A DNA stretch of 64,000 bases, taken from positions 1 through 64,000 of the forward strand of contig CAYYOV010000007.1 of NCBI GenBank assembly GCA_964473365.1. Reading direction: 5' to 3'. The notes below the pieces were generated by a model. That model saw only the letters and a list, made by a program, of their open reading frames with translations. It searched no databases and was not told where the DNA came from. The translations under genes were made by a program, and so were the position numbers. This DNA is from 2-02-FULL-55-14 sp964473365. GTDB taxonomy: Bacteria > Bacteroidota > Ignavibacteria > UBA10030. Of this stretch, positions 49,509 through 57,870 are shown in pieces; position 1 is the first letter of the stretch, and every line of letters starts with the position of its first letter.

Positions 49509-51710
49509 ATGACCTCCTACGATTTCAAGAAGAAGATCCTTCCGTGGCTCGTCAAGGCCGGCATTGGCCTGGGCATCGGTCTCCTTGTCGTCCTTCTGAC
49601 GTCGGGCTGGCTGTTTGAGATCACGGTTCTGCGGAATATCGAGCTCCTCACAATCGACTACCGCTTCCAGAACCGCTACGACCCAGTCGCCGCCGCGCAG
49701 ATGAAGGACCGTGCCGACGTCGTCATCGTGGGCATCTCCGACGACGATCTCAAGGCCCTGCCGGAGGCGTTCCCGTTCCCGCGGTCCTACTACGCCCATC
49801 TGATCGAGAACCTCAACCGCGCCGGCGCGCGGGCGATCGTGTTCGATATCACCTTTGAAACCGCACGCGACGGTGACTCCGTGATGGCCGCCGTGCTTTC
49901 GCGTGCGCCCAATGTCGTTCTCGCCGCCAAGGTTCAGACCGGCGCGGGAAGCGAATATGCAGAGGTCCGGTCGCTCGAGAAGACCTACAACAACGTCTTC
50001 TTCAAGGACAACAAGAACATCGGCGTCGGGATCGTCAACATTATCAAGGACCGCGACGACGTCTGTCGTCGCTACATGCCGATGATCGTGGCCGAGGGCG
50101 AGCTGACGCCCACGCTTGCATTTGCCGCGCTCAACAAGGCCTACCGGCTGAAGCCGATGACCGTGGTGGCGCTCGGTGAGGGAGAGTTCATCTATCGCGA
50201 TCGTCGGATCCCGCGGTTCAACGCGTCGGACTTCCTGCTCGACTACTACGGACCGGTCGAGACCTTCCGGTACGTGCCATTCTCGCAGGTGATCGACGAC
50301 GAGCAGTTTCAGACGAAGGACGAGATCGAGCTCGAGGAGGACATCAACGCGTTCGACGAATCGACCGCCCGGTTGTTCCGGAACAAGATCGTGCTCGTCG
50401 GCTCCCTCATGGCTGAAGAGCGGGACTATCATAACACTCCGCTTTACAAGGACGACGGCGGCAAGAAGAACTTCGCCATGCATGGGGTCGAGATCCACGC
50501 CACCGCCATTCAGAATGTTCTCGATCAACGCTTCGTGAGCGTCCTCGACCCGACGCTGGGGATGGGTTTGATCCTCGTGCTCTCCCTTGTGGCGTTCATC
50601 GGATTTGTGGCCTTGAAGTCGATCAAGGTCCGCTACGTCTGGGCCCTGGAGGTCGGCGTCGTACTCCTCGTGCTCCTCCTCATCTTTGGGGTGTTCGAGG
50701 CGGGAGTGGTGATCTTCGGATCGAGCGGAATGTTGATCAACGTCGTCAACCCCAGCCTTGCGCTCGTCTTTACGTATTTCGGAACGGCAGTCTATCAGTA
50801 CCTGGCCGAACGACAGCAGAAGGCCATGATCAAGGGTGTCTTCTCGCATTATCTGAACCCCGCGGTCGTCAACATCCTGGTCAACGACCCGAGCAAGGCG
50901 AAGCTGGGCGGCGATCTGCGCGACCTGACGATCTTCTTCTCCGACATCGCATCGTTCACGACCATCTCCGAGCACTACCACGGAAAGCCCGAAGGGCTCG
51001 TCGAGCTTCTGAATGAATATCTTGAGGAGATGACGACGATCGTCCTCAAGTACGAAGGGACCCTCGATAAGTACATCGGTGACGCCATTATGGCATTCTG
51101 GGGTGCCCCAATTCCTCAGAAGGACCATGCGTTACGCGCCTGCTTGGCCGCGCTGGAAATGCAGGTGCGGCTTGGCGAGCTGCGCAAGAAGTGGAAGAAG
51201 GAAGGGCGCCCGGAGCTCGTTGCCCGTTGCGGCATCAACACCGGCTCCGTCATCGCGGGCAATATGGGGGGCAAGGACCGGTTCGACTACACCGTCATTG
51301 GTGACCCGGTCAACCTCGCATCGCGACTGGAGGGGGCGAATAAGCAGTACGAATCGCTGATCATGATCAGCGAATTCACCCACAAGCTTGTCCAGAAGCA
51401 TGTGACCGTACGCGAGCTCGACCTCATTCAAGTCAAGGGCAAGAACGAACCGGTCAAGGTGTTCGAACTCATGGGGCGGCACGATATGGCGCTGACGGAC
51501 CAGCAAAAACAGGCTCTCGAGATCTATCACGAGGGTCTTCGTCTGTATCGTACACGTCAGTTCGACGAAGCCATCGCATATATGGACCAGGCGGTCAAGC
51601 TCGATCCGACCTGCCATGTCGCCCGGATCTACACGGAGCGGGCAAATCTCTACAAGATCGCTCCGCCGTCCGCCGACTGGAATGGCGTGTTCGTCATGAC
51701 GACGAAGTGA
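49509..51710 (+). CDS. CHASE2-domain adenylate/guanylate cyclase with C-terminal TPR
   Basis: A 733-residue class III cyclase. One N-terminal transmembrane helix precedes a periplasmic CHASE2 domain (about 45-345; LLTIDYRFQNRYDP, VIVGISDDDLKAL, FPFPRSYYAHLIENL, KIVLVGSLMAEERDYHNTPL, MHGVEIHATAIQNVL). Three membrane helices follow (about 350-435). The cyclase domain has both metal aspartates (TIFFSDIASFTTISE and KYIGDAIMAFWGAP) and DYTVIGDPVNLASRLE. A TPR-like tail closes it (ALEIYHEGLRLYRTRQFDEAIAYMDQAVKLDP). It should make cAMP, or less likely cGMP, in response to a periplasmic cue. It lies 131 bp after the barrel gene and ends at a strong terminator. Confidence 0.95.
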   Translation: MTSYDFKKKILPWLVKAGIGLGIGLLVVLLTSGWLFEITVLRNIELLTIDYRFQNRYDPVAAAQMKDRADVVIVGISDDDLKALPEAFPFPRSYYAHLIENLNRAGARAIVFDITFETARDGDSVMAAVLSRAPNVVLAAKVQTGAGSEYAEVRSLEKTYNNVFFKDNKNIGVGIVNIIKDRDDVCRRYMPMIVAEGELTPTLAFAALNKAYRLKPMTVVALGEGEFIYRDRRIPRFNASDFLLDYYGPVETFRYVPFSQVIDDEQFQTKDEIELEEDINAFDESTARLFRNKIVLVGSLMAEERDYHNTPLYKDDGGKKNFAMHGVEIHATAIQNVLDQRFVSVLDPTLGMGLILVLSLVAFIGFVALKSIKVRYVWALEVGVVLLVLLLIFGVFEAGVVIFGSSGMLINVVNPSLALVFTYFGTAVYQYLAERQQKAMIKGVFSHYLNPAVVNILVNDPSKAKLGGDLRDLTIFFSDIASFTTISEHYHGKPEGLVELLNEYLEEMTTIVLKYEGTLDKYIGDAIMAFWGAPIPQKDHALRACLAALEMQVRLGELRKKWKKEGRPELVARCGINTGSVIAGNMGGKDRFDYTVIGDPVNLASRLEGANKQYESLIMISEFTHKLVQKHVTVRELDLIQVKGKNEPVKVFELMGRHDMALTDQQKQALEIYHEGLRLYRTRQFDEAIAYMDQAVKLDPTCHVARIYTERANLYKIAPPSADWNGVFVMTTK

Positions 51711-51734
51711 CCTGTTGGTTGGTCTGAGGACGTC

Positions 51735-51766
51735 AAAGCCCCGGGATCTTCCCGGGGCTTTGTGTT
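51735..51766 (+). terminator. Intrinsic terminator of the cyclase cluster
   Basis: AAAGCCCCGGG (51735-51745) and CCCGGGGCTTT (51751-51761) form an 11-bp stem with an ATCTT loop, followed by GTGTT. The A/T ends make it usable on both strands for the convergent DUF2079 gene. Confidence 0.88.
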
Positions 51767-51789
51767 CTGTCAAGATGCTGATCTCATCG

Positions 51790-53274
51790 CTAATGTGGCA
51801 CTCGATAGACCTCGATAGTCCCGGCCTGTGCCACCCGGGTGCCGAGAGCCCGCAAGCGCGACACGGTTGTCGCATAGACGTCCGGGATGACCACGTCGAC
51901 GACAAAGTGGTCTCTTGTGGTGTCGATCACAGCATAGTCTGCACGTGCACCGGTCAACGGTGACGGCTCGAAGACCCCTGTTGGAAACGGCAGGATCGTT
52001 GAGCGACGGACGAACGCCGAAGCGTTCACGCTGTTCTGAACCGAGAGGGCGGCATCGGGGGGGAGTGCAGCGGCGGCATTCTCGGCGTCGCTCAGTCGCC
52101 ATCCCTCGAAGTAGCGCGCACCTCCATACATACCCTTGTTGAGGAGAAAGCGCCGCGCGAATGGCGCTGGCGCATCGGCCAGAAAGACCAACGCCGACGC
52201 TACAACCAGCGCCGCCGGTATCGAGCGCAGCCACATTGGCCGGATCCAAGTCGCCGCAGCGGCCCGTCCCCATCCCAACGCCAGAGAGACCATCACGAAG
52301 GGAATGACGCCAGCCGTATACTGCGTACAGGTACAGCTATGGGAGGGGTTGGTGCTGAGCATGACGAATCCAAGCGTGAATCCGGCCGGGATCAAGAATT
52401 CCCACCCCAGCAAGATCAGCCCAAGGGTCGGGAGGAAGAGCAGCGCCAGATAACGGGCTTTGTACGTGTCGAAGGACGATGCGATCAGCGAGGGGTCCGT
52501 GAGAAGATTGCTTAGGATCTCCGATGCGCTGCCGCCGAGATGCTGAAAAGCCGGTAGGGCCGGCGCTCCTCCCGGCGTCACGGATGGAAGGTGTGTCCCG
52601 ATCACCCACGTCCCCATCGCAGCCACAAATATTCCGGCACATGCCAATATCCATGATCGCTGGCGCGCAACCCCCACCCCCGCCAGAATCGCTGCGGTGA
52701 TTGCGAAGTTCTCCTTTACAAGGCACATCAGGATCAAGCCGGCAAGCGTTCGACCCATCTTCCCCTCCAAGATCCCCCAGATTGCCAGCAGCGCGGCAGG
52801 AATCGCAACATGGTCCGTGTGAAAATCGAACAACGCCTGGAACCACATTGGACTGGACAGAAACAGGAGTGCGGGAAGGATGCTTCGGGCGGGAGGTGGC
52901 GCTAGTCGTGCTGTGATCCGTTCCAGCAGGGGGAATGCGAAGGCCAGTGTCACAGATTGAAGTGCCACCAACGTCAATGGAGACGGTATCACGCCATAGG
53001 CGAGCGCGTGGATGGCGAAGATCGGCTGGAGGTGAGTGTAGGGGATCGGTTCCGCCCATGCGGCGACGAGCACGGATCCGTCTCCATGCAGCAATCGGTA
53101 GGCGAAGTGCTCGAACACGCCGAGATCGTAGAACGACGTGTGCAGGCCCACGTACCGCACGGACGCCATCGCGAACGTGACGACGGCGAAGACAGCGCCG
53201 AGGATCCACGCAAGCCGTCGAGGATCGATGGTCGCGAATCGCTCAACGATCTTGCTCTGAAGGTTTTGCGGCAT
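51790..53274 (-). CDS. DUF2079 polytopic membrane protein
   Basis: A 494-residue protein with about 12 transmembrane helices. The N-terminal periplasmic loop carries TSFYDLGVFEHFAYRLLHGDG and PIPYTHLQPIFAIHALAYG, the hallmark of DUF2079, a GT-C-like family related to lipid-linked sugar transferases; FQALFDFHTDHVAIP fits too. A role in glycan or lipid glycosylation is inferred from fold and from the divergent flippase/GT4 pair. ATG 53274 is chosen because a longer ATG at 53298 would lie inside the -10 region of its own promoter. Confidence 0.85.
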   Translation of the reverse strand: MPQNLQSKIVERFATIDPRRLAWILGAVFAVVTFAMASVRYVGLHTSFYDLGVFEHFAYRLLHGDGSVLVAAWAEPIPYTHLQPIFAIHALAYGVIPSPLTLVALQSVTLAFAFPLLERITARLAPPPARSILPALLFLSSPMWFQALFDFHTDHVAIPAALLAIWGILEGKMGRTLAGLILMCLVKENFAITAAILAGVGVARQRSWILACAGIFVAAMGTWVIGTHLPSVTPGGAPALPAFQHLGGSASEILSNLLTDPSLIASSFDTYKARYLALLFLPTLGLILLGWEFLIPAGFTLGFVMLSTNPSHSCTCTQYTAGVIPFVMVSLALGWGRAAAATWIRPMWLRSIPAALVVASALVFLADAPAPFARRFLLNKGMYGGARYFEGWRLSDAENAAAALPPDAALSVQNSVNASAFVRRSTILPFPTGVFEPSPLTGARADYAVIDTTRDHFVVDVVIPDVYATTVSRLRALGTRVAQAGTIEVYRVPH

Positions 53275-53292
53275 GGGTGACGGGAGTGTTCT

Positions 53293-53321
53293 TTGCATCA
53301 ATGTAGAGATTTCTTGATATT
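53293..53321 (+). promoter_or_regulatory. Flippase promoter, nearly leaderless (TTGCAT-N17-GATATT)
   Basis: TTGCAT (53293-53298) and GATATT (53316-53321) are 17 nt apart on the plus strand. The ATG at 53334 begins 12 nt after the -10 box, leaving a leader of only about six nt. It overlaps the minus-strand promoter at 53300-53328 almost completely. Confidence 0.6.
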
Positions 53322-53328
53322 CTCCCAA
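53300..53328 (-). promoter_or_regulatory. DUF2079 promoter (TTGGGA-N17-TACATT)
   Basis: On the minus strand TTGGGA (53328-53323) and TACATT (53305-53300) are 17 nt apart, with a leader of about 20 nt to the ATG at 53274. It interleaves with the plus-strand flippase promoter, so the two cannot be occupied at once. Confidence 0.6.
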
Positions 53329-53333
53329 TCGCC

Positions 53334-54788
53334 ATGCCCTCCCGACTCCAGGATACCGTAGCACGCAACACGGCTTTCCTGATTGTCGCCCAGGTCCTCG
53401 TCAAGCTCTTCGCCTTCGCGGCCGTCGTTCTTCTTGCCAATCAGCTCAACGTCGAAAGCTTCGGCCTCTTCAACTTCATTCTTGCCTTTGCCTCGCTCTT
53501 TGTACCGCTGGCCGATCTTGGCGTCGACACCTTTCTCGTCCGGGAGTTGGCGGCCCATCCCGATCGCCGGCCGGCGCTCGCCGGCACAGCCATCCGGCTG
53601 AAGTTGCTCTCCGGCCTGCTGACCCTCGCGTTGATCCTGGTTGTGTATTCGTTCGTCCCGAAAGACGATGTGCCGGCGGGTCTCATGGCGCTGGCAGCCA
53701 TGCTCATTGTGCTTCGGACCGTTCCAGGAACGCTGAGCGCCTTCTTCCGCGCGCAGCAATTGATGGGGTCGGATTCCCTTATTCAGGTCGGGGCGAAGGT
53801 GTTCGAATTCCTCGCGATCGGAACCGCCCTCCTGCTCGAATCCTCTCTCTGGGGCCTCTACGCGCTCCTGATCGCGGGAAGCCTGGTTCAACTGGGCGCG
53901 TCGGTATGGATGGCCTACCGTCGGGGGTATCTGTCCGGCACGCTCATCGACACGGAGACGGCGCGTCTTTTGGTGCGGGGCGGGCTTCCGTTCGCCGCTA
54001 CCGGCATTTCAGTGATGATCTATTTTCACGTCGACGCCGTGCTGCTCACGTACCTTGTCGGTGAGGCGGAGACCGGGTTGTATCGGGCCGCAACGAATAT
54101 CATGTTTGCCGCCAGCGGTTTTTCGGCGGCGATCGTGCTGGCGCTCTTCCCGATGGTGGCGGAACAGCACGAACGGAATCGGGATGAGACCATCCGCCTT
54201 GCGTCGAACGCCGTCACGTACTCTCTGTTCCTGGCGTTGCCGATGGCTGTCGGAGGGGCTGCCCTTGCACCTTCGCTTATCGGGGCCCTCTATCGATCCA
54301 CCTACAATGCTGCCGGCCCCGTGTTGATGGTGTTGCTCTGGTGGCTTCCCCTGTCCTTCGTCACGAACGTGTTCGGTCATGTGTTGGGTGCGATCGGGCG
54401 ACAATCCACGGTCCTTCGGATCACGCTGATCAACGCCGCGTTCAATGTCCTGCTCAACCTCATCCTGATCCCTCGTCTCGGCGCACTGGGAGCAGCGATC
54501 ACGACCGTCGCAACTGAACTGCTTGGCCTGATACTGATCCGTGGCGTCGTCATGCGCGTGTTCGGACGCATGATCGATCCCGCCCGGCTCATTCGTATTC
54601 TGGTCGCGTCCGCTCCCCTGGCGCTGCTCGTATTCCTGAACGGGGTGTGGCCTCCGGTCCTGTTGGTGCTCTTCGGTGTTCTTCTCTATGTTGCCGCGGC
54701 CTTCGCTGTTGGTGCGATGTCCATGGCTGAACTTCGCTACCTCATCTCGCTGGCCCGCCGAACAACCGAGCCCGCTGGCCCCACATGA
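53334..54788 (+). CDS. Oligosaccharide flippase (Wzx/MATE-like polysaccharide exporter)
   Basis: A 484-residue membrane protein with about 14 helices of the PST/Wzx family: RNTAFLIVAQVLVKLFAFAAVVLLANQL, FGLFNFILAFASLFVPLADLGVDTFLVRELA, FHVDAVLLTYLVGEAETGLYRAATNIMF and NVLLNLILIPRLGALGAAITTVATE. It should move undecaprenyl-linked or similar lipid-linked oligosaccharides across the inner membrane. The ATG at 53334 is close to its promoter. Its stop overlaps the GT4 start (ATGA), showing a coupled polysaccharide-assembly pair. Confidence 0.92.
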   Translation: MPSRLQDTVARNTAFLIVAQVLVKLFAFAAVVLLANQLNVESFGLFNFILAFASLFVPLADLGVDTFLVRELAAHPDRRPALAGTAIRLKLLSGLLTLALILVVYSFVPKDDVPAGLMALAAMLIVLRTVPGTLSAFFRAQQLMGSDSLIQVGAKVFEFLAIGTALLLESSLWGLYALLIAGSLVQLGASVWMAYRRGYLSGTLIDTETARLLVRGGLPFAATGISVMIYFHVDAVLLTYLVGEAETGLYRAATNIMFAASGFSAAIVLALFPMVAEQHERNRDETIRLASNAVTYSLFLALPMAVGGAALAPSLIGALYRSTYNAAGPVLMVLLWWLPLSFVTNVFGHVLGAIGRQSTVLRITLINAAFNVLLNLILIPRLGALGAAITTVATELLGLILIRGVVMRVFGRMIDPARLIRILVASAPLALLVFLNGVWPPVLLVLFGVLLYVAAAFAVGAMSMAELRYLISLARRTTEPAGPT

Positions 54789-55984
54789 TCGACTCCCGCA
54801 CGACCGTTCTCATTGACGCCCGGGCCCGCCAGGATGGCTTCAAGAGCCACAAGCACCGGGGCATCGGTCAATATGCCAGACGATTGCTCGAGGGCGTGCA
54901 GGCGGCTCGACTCCCGTTCGGCGTGTCCTATCTCGTCGATTCCGCGCTTCCCCTCGACCCGATCCACGACGGCGTCCCTCTTGTGCGCTACCGCTCCTGG
55001 ACGTCCTCCCGATCGCTCCGTTTCTTTGAACCTCAGCTCCGATTGCCGCACGCGATCAACCGTGCTCGACCGGTCGTGACCCACTTTCTTGCTCATGATG
55101 ATGCGGCGTACCGGGTCCGGTCCCCGTATATCGTCACGGTGCACGACACGGTTTCGTTCGACGCTTCCGAGCTCTATGGTCCGGTACAAAAGGCCAGAAA
55201 CAACCTCGTCGGCTGGTTCGGCCGGCGTAACATCGAGCGCGCATCATTCATCATCGCCGATTCCCACCACACGGAGAAGGACATCCTCCGCCGCTTCCGT
55301 GTCAACCCCGAACGGATTCGCGTCGTTCACCTGGCCGCGGATGAGGGTCTTTTTGTCCCCGTCACACCCGAGCGCATCGAGGAGGTCCGCAGGCGCCTGT
55401 CACTGCCATCGCGATTCATCCTCTATGTCGGGGGCATTGACCCGCGCAAGAATGTTCCCGGCCTGCTTCGGGCCCTCGCGTCGTTCCACAGCACCGATCT
55501 CGACGACGTTCAACTGTTGATGGCCGGTAATATCCGTTCGCAGGCAGAATTTCCAGAGATCGACGGCCTGATACGATCGGAGCGACTTGGCGATCGCGTA
55601 CGGTACCTCGGGTTTGTCGACGATGCGACCCTTGCTGCCTTGTACGTATCGTGCAGCGTATTCGCATTCCCGAGCTTCTACGAGGGCTTCGGGCTTCCCG
55701 TTCTGGAGGCCATGGCCTCCGGTGCCGCGGTCGTTACGACGCGGCGATCATCGATACCGGAGTTGGGGGGAGAGTCGGTCCTGTATATCGAACCCGATGA
55801 TGTTGGTGACATCGCTCGCGGTCTTCGCGATGTGATCACGCGGGAAGAGCTCCGCGTCGCTCTGCGAACCGCCGGGCCGCGGCAGGCGCGTCTCTTTTCG
55901 TGGGATCGAACGGTGCGCGAAACGATCGAGGTCTACCAGCGGCTCCTCGGCGAGCAACAGAACGGGGGTGGGCTGGGCGGCTGA
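54785..55984 (+). CDS. Glycosyltransferase family 4
   Basis: A 399-residue retaining GT-B enzyme. The N-terminus has HRGIGQYARRLLEGV. The acceptor half contains VTVHDTVSFD and FIIADSHHTEKDILRRF, and the nucleotide-sugar half contains FILYVGGIDPRKNVPGLLRAL, FVDDATLAALYVSCSVFAFPSFYEGFGLPVLEAMASG and the conserved E-x7-E glutamates. It is cytoplasmic and adds a sugar to a lipid-linked glycan. The ATG overlaps the flippase stop by four nt. The donor sugar is unknown. A bidirectional terminator follows. Confidence 0.93.
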   Translation: MIDSRTTVLIDARARQDGFKSHKHRGIGQYARRLLEGVQAARLPFGVSYLVDSALPLDPIHDGVPLVRYRSWTSSRSLRFFEPQLRLPHAINRARPVVTHFLAHDDAAYRVRSPYIVTVHDTVSFDASELYGPVQKARNNLVGWFGRRNIERASFIIADSHHTEKDILRRFRVNPERIRVVHLAADEGLFVPVTPERIEEVRRRLSLPSRFILYVGGIDPRKNVPGLLRALASFHSTDLDDVQLLMAGNIRSQAEFPEIDGLIRSERLGDRVRYLGFVDDATLAALYVSCSVFAFPSFYEGFGLPVLEAMASGAAVVTTRRSSIPELGGESVLYIEPDDVGDIARGLRDVITREELRVALRTAGPRQARLFSWDRTVRETIEVYQRLLGEQQNGGGLGG

Positions 55985-56015
55985 TCGCCCCGTTGTTGGG
56001 CTGCTTGTGATCACG

Positions 56016-56050
56016 AAAAACCCCCACGTCGAACATGCGGCGTGGGGGTC
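56016..56050. terminator. Bidirectional terminator between GT4 and PorV/PorQ genes
   Basis: ACCCCCACG (56020-56028) and CGTGGGGGT (56041-56049) form a 9-bp stem around a 12-nt loop. The plus-strand exit is CTCTTGTTT and the minus-strand exit has five Ts, so it can stop both convergent transcripts. Confidence 0.85.
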
Positions 56051-56088
56051 TCTTGTTTGGCGCAGCTGCTGACGGCTGACACAGGGCT

Positions 56089-57108
56089 CTATTCTGAAGC
56101 GGACCTTGCGAATCGCTCCTCCTGAAGCAAGATGCGGAGCGAGATCCGGTGCGTCGACCCAAGGTCGTTGTTTGCTCCAAAGCCTGTAAACGAATAGTCG
56201 AGGTCGAGCTTGCGCAGATGGAGGCCGGCACCGACGGACAATTGTCGAAGGTCGTTCATCCCGCCCCGCACCGCCACCGTCTGACGATAATCGAACTCAA
56301 GCCCGAGGCGTGGATCGATGCTGATGGGGCCGAGATGCGCCGTCGACGCGAAGCGTCGACCTTCAAAGCGCACATCGGCATCCACCGCGGGGCTCAGCAC
56401 GCCTCCGAAGAGGTCGATCGAAGCTGCCGCCCCAACCTTGAGTGTCGGAGAGATCAATTCGTTGCGTCCCGTTGACCAAGCGACAAGCGAGGTCGTCGCG
56501 TCCTGCAGGTTCGCTCCCAACACAACCCGCTCTGCCGCCCGATATCGCACGCCGACGTCGAACCCGATCCCGGTGGCCGTCGCGTCGCCGAGTCCCCGGC
56601 GGATCAGTTTGACGTTGAGACCATACGACAGATCGTCCGAGCTGCGTTGAGCGTATGTCACGAACGCGGCCCAGTCGGCAGAGTTGAAATAGGTGATACG
56701 CGAATAGTCGATCCGGTCTCCCGGGTCCAGTTGACCGTTTCCGTTCTGGTCGATGAGAGCGTTGCGTGTATCCGGGATGCCATCGACGCCAAGCCGGAGC
56801 ACCGTGAGGGCCACGCTTGCATCCGGTCCATACGGGATCGCCACGGCCGCAACATCATAGTTGACAAGCCCTGCAAACCGTTCGTCGTGCATCAGAAAGA
56901 CCTCGGGATACTCGAGGGCTGCCGCGGCCGCCGGATTCCAATAGCCCGCCGTCGCATCGTTGGCGAGCGCGACGTACGCTCCCCCCAACCCCATGGCTCG
57001 ACCGCCGACGCCGATGGCGAGGAATTCTCCGGCATATTTGGCGACCGACTGCGCCGTCAACGATGCGGGAAGCAGGATGATAGTCAGGAGTAATGAGCGA
57101 AGCTTCAC
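56089..57108 (-). CDS. PorV/PorQ-family outer-membrane protein
   Basis: A 339-residue barrel protein with a signal peptide (MKLRSLLLTIILLPASLTAQ). The family signature AGEFLAIGVGGRAMGLGGAYVALANDATAGYWNPAAAA is clear. The protein resembles FadL-type barrels and ends in a strand with LRILLQEE plus a short tail. PorV and PorQ act in type IX secretion in Bacteroidota, where PorV shuttles cargo. It carries an insertion, IDQNGNGQLDPGDRID, that resembles a dockerin/EF-hand calcium loop. GTG at 57108 has GGAGG four nt upstream. A candidate promoter TTGGAA-N17-TATCGG lies about 130 nt upstream on the minus strand. Confidence 0.86.
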   Translation of the reverse strand: MKLRSLLLTIILLPASLTAQSVAKYAGEFLAIGVGGRAMGLGGAYVALANDATAGYWNPAAAAALEYPEVFLMHDERFAGLVNYDVAAVAIPYGPDASVALTVLRLGVDGIPDTRNALIDQNGNGQLDPGDRIDYSRITYFNSADWAAFVTYAQRSSDDLSYGLNVKLIRRGLGDATATGIGFDVGVRYRAAERVVLGANLQDATTSLVAWSTGRNELISPTLKVGAAASIDLFGGVLSPAVDADVRFEGRRFASTAHLGPISIDPRLGLEFDYRQTVAVRGGMNDLRQLSVGAGLHLRKLDLDYSFTGFGANNDLGSTHRISLRILLQEERFARSASE

Positions 57109-57275
57109 ACAACCTCCAAAGACACGACGACCGAACCTCCGCGCCAGGGCAGAGATCCGGTCTGGCAGACGGAGACAGCGCGAGCGTTACGTACGACCAC
57201 AGCACTCACACTGTCACAAACGTCCGATAGGCGGCCTTCCTTTCTGTTCCAACGTACGATTCCGACCCCGAAGAA

Positions 57276-57767
57276 TCAAGGCGACCCGGCGACGACCGCC
57301 GCCGTGCCGTCCCACCGCACGCGCAGCCGCTCAAGCGGAACGACGACCCGCCCTGCCGACGGGTCCCGAAGATGGGCCCCGGCCGAGGTCACCGAGTCGA
57401 ACACGACAAAGTGATCGCCGTCAACCCACAGGATGGCTGGAGTGCGGATCAGGCGCAGCGTATCCAGGCGGAGTCGCCACGCCTCGAGCGGCACACCGAA
57501 CGCGGCGGAGGTTTCCAGGAGCGTTGAAAGTGTGACTCCGTCGGGGCCGGGCGCCATTAGGAGCGCCAATTCTCCCTCGGTTGTCGGACGGCCTTGATGC
57601 ATCAAGAGCATGGCCAGCGCTGCGGGACCGCACGTATTGCGTCGGGATTGGCGTATCGCGTCAGCTCCGCCCATCGCGATACGCTGATCGGATGACCGTT
57701 CACAGCCGGTGGTAAGCACGATCACCGCGAAGAGGAGCGTGTGCAGATGAATGGGCATGCGTGACAT
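57276..57767 (-). CDS. Stand-alone C39-family peptidase lipoprotein
   Basis: A 163-residue protein with a lipoprotein signal (LLFAVIVLTTGC, lipidated Cys22). The rest is a single peptidase C39 domain: catalytic Cys46 in RRNTCGPAALAMLL, GPDGVTLSTLLETSAAFGV, catalytic His119 in VDGDHFVVFDS and Asp135 in LRDPSAG. Most C39 domains are the N-terminal part of bacteriocin ABC exporters and cut after double glycines in the cytoplasm. Here there is no transporter domain, and the lipobox puts the enzyme in the periplasm or on a membrane face. Its substrate is unknown; the GG-leader peptide at 13502-13810 is a candidate in this window. Confidence 0.85.
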   Translation of the reverse strand: MSRMPIHLHTLLFAVIVLTTGCERSSDQRIAMGGADAIRQSRRNTCGPAALAMLLMHQGRPTTEGELALLMAPGPDGVTLSTLLETSAAFGVPLEAWRLRLDTLRLIRTPAILWVDGDHFVVFDSVTSAGAHLRDPSAGRVVVPLERLRVRWDGTAAVVAGSP

Positions 57768-57870
57768 GCGTTGATGGCCGTGTGCGATCGCTCTCCGGCC
57801 AACCGTACCCCTCTGTGAGGTGCCGACCGCCTCAGCGGTCGTGTAATGCTGTCGAGCTCGAAAAGCCGCT

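Noticed and set aside
49311..51128. A 605-codon open frame on the minus strand opposite the CHASE2 cyclase gene
   Set aside because: It is antisense to a clear gene, is rich in Asp/His/Val/Glu as expected from the complement of high-GC codons, has no domain and no ribosome-binding site.
53275..53364. N-terminal extension of the DUF2079 protein
   Set aside because: It would read across its own promoter and the start region of the divergent flippase gene.
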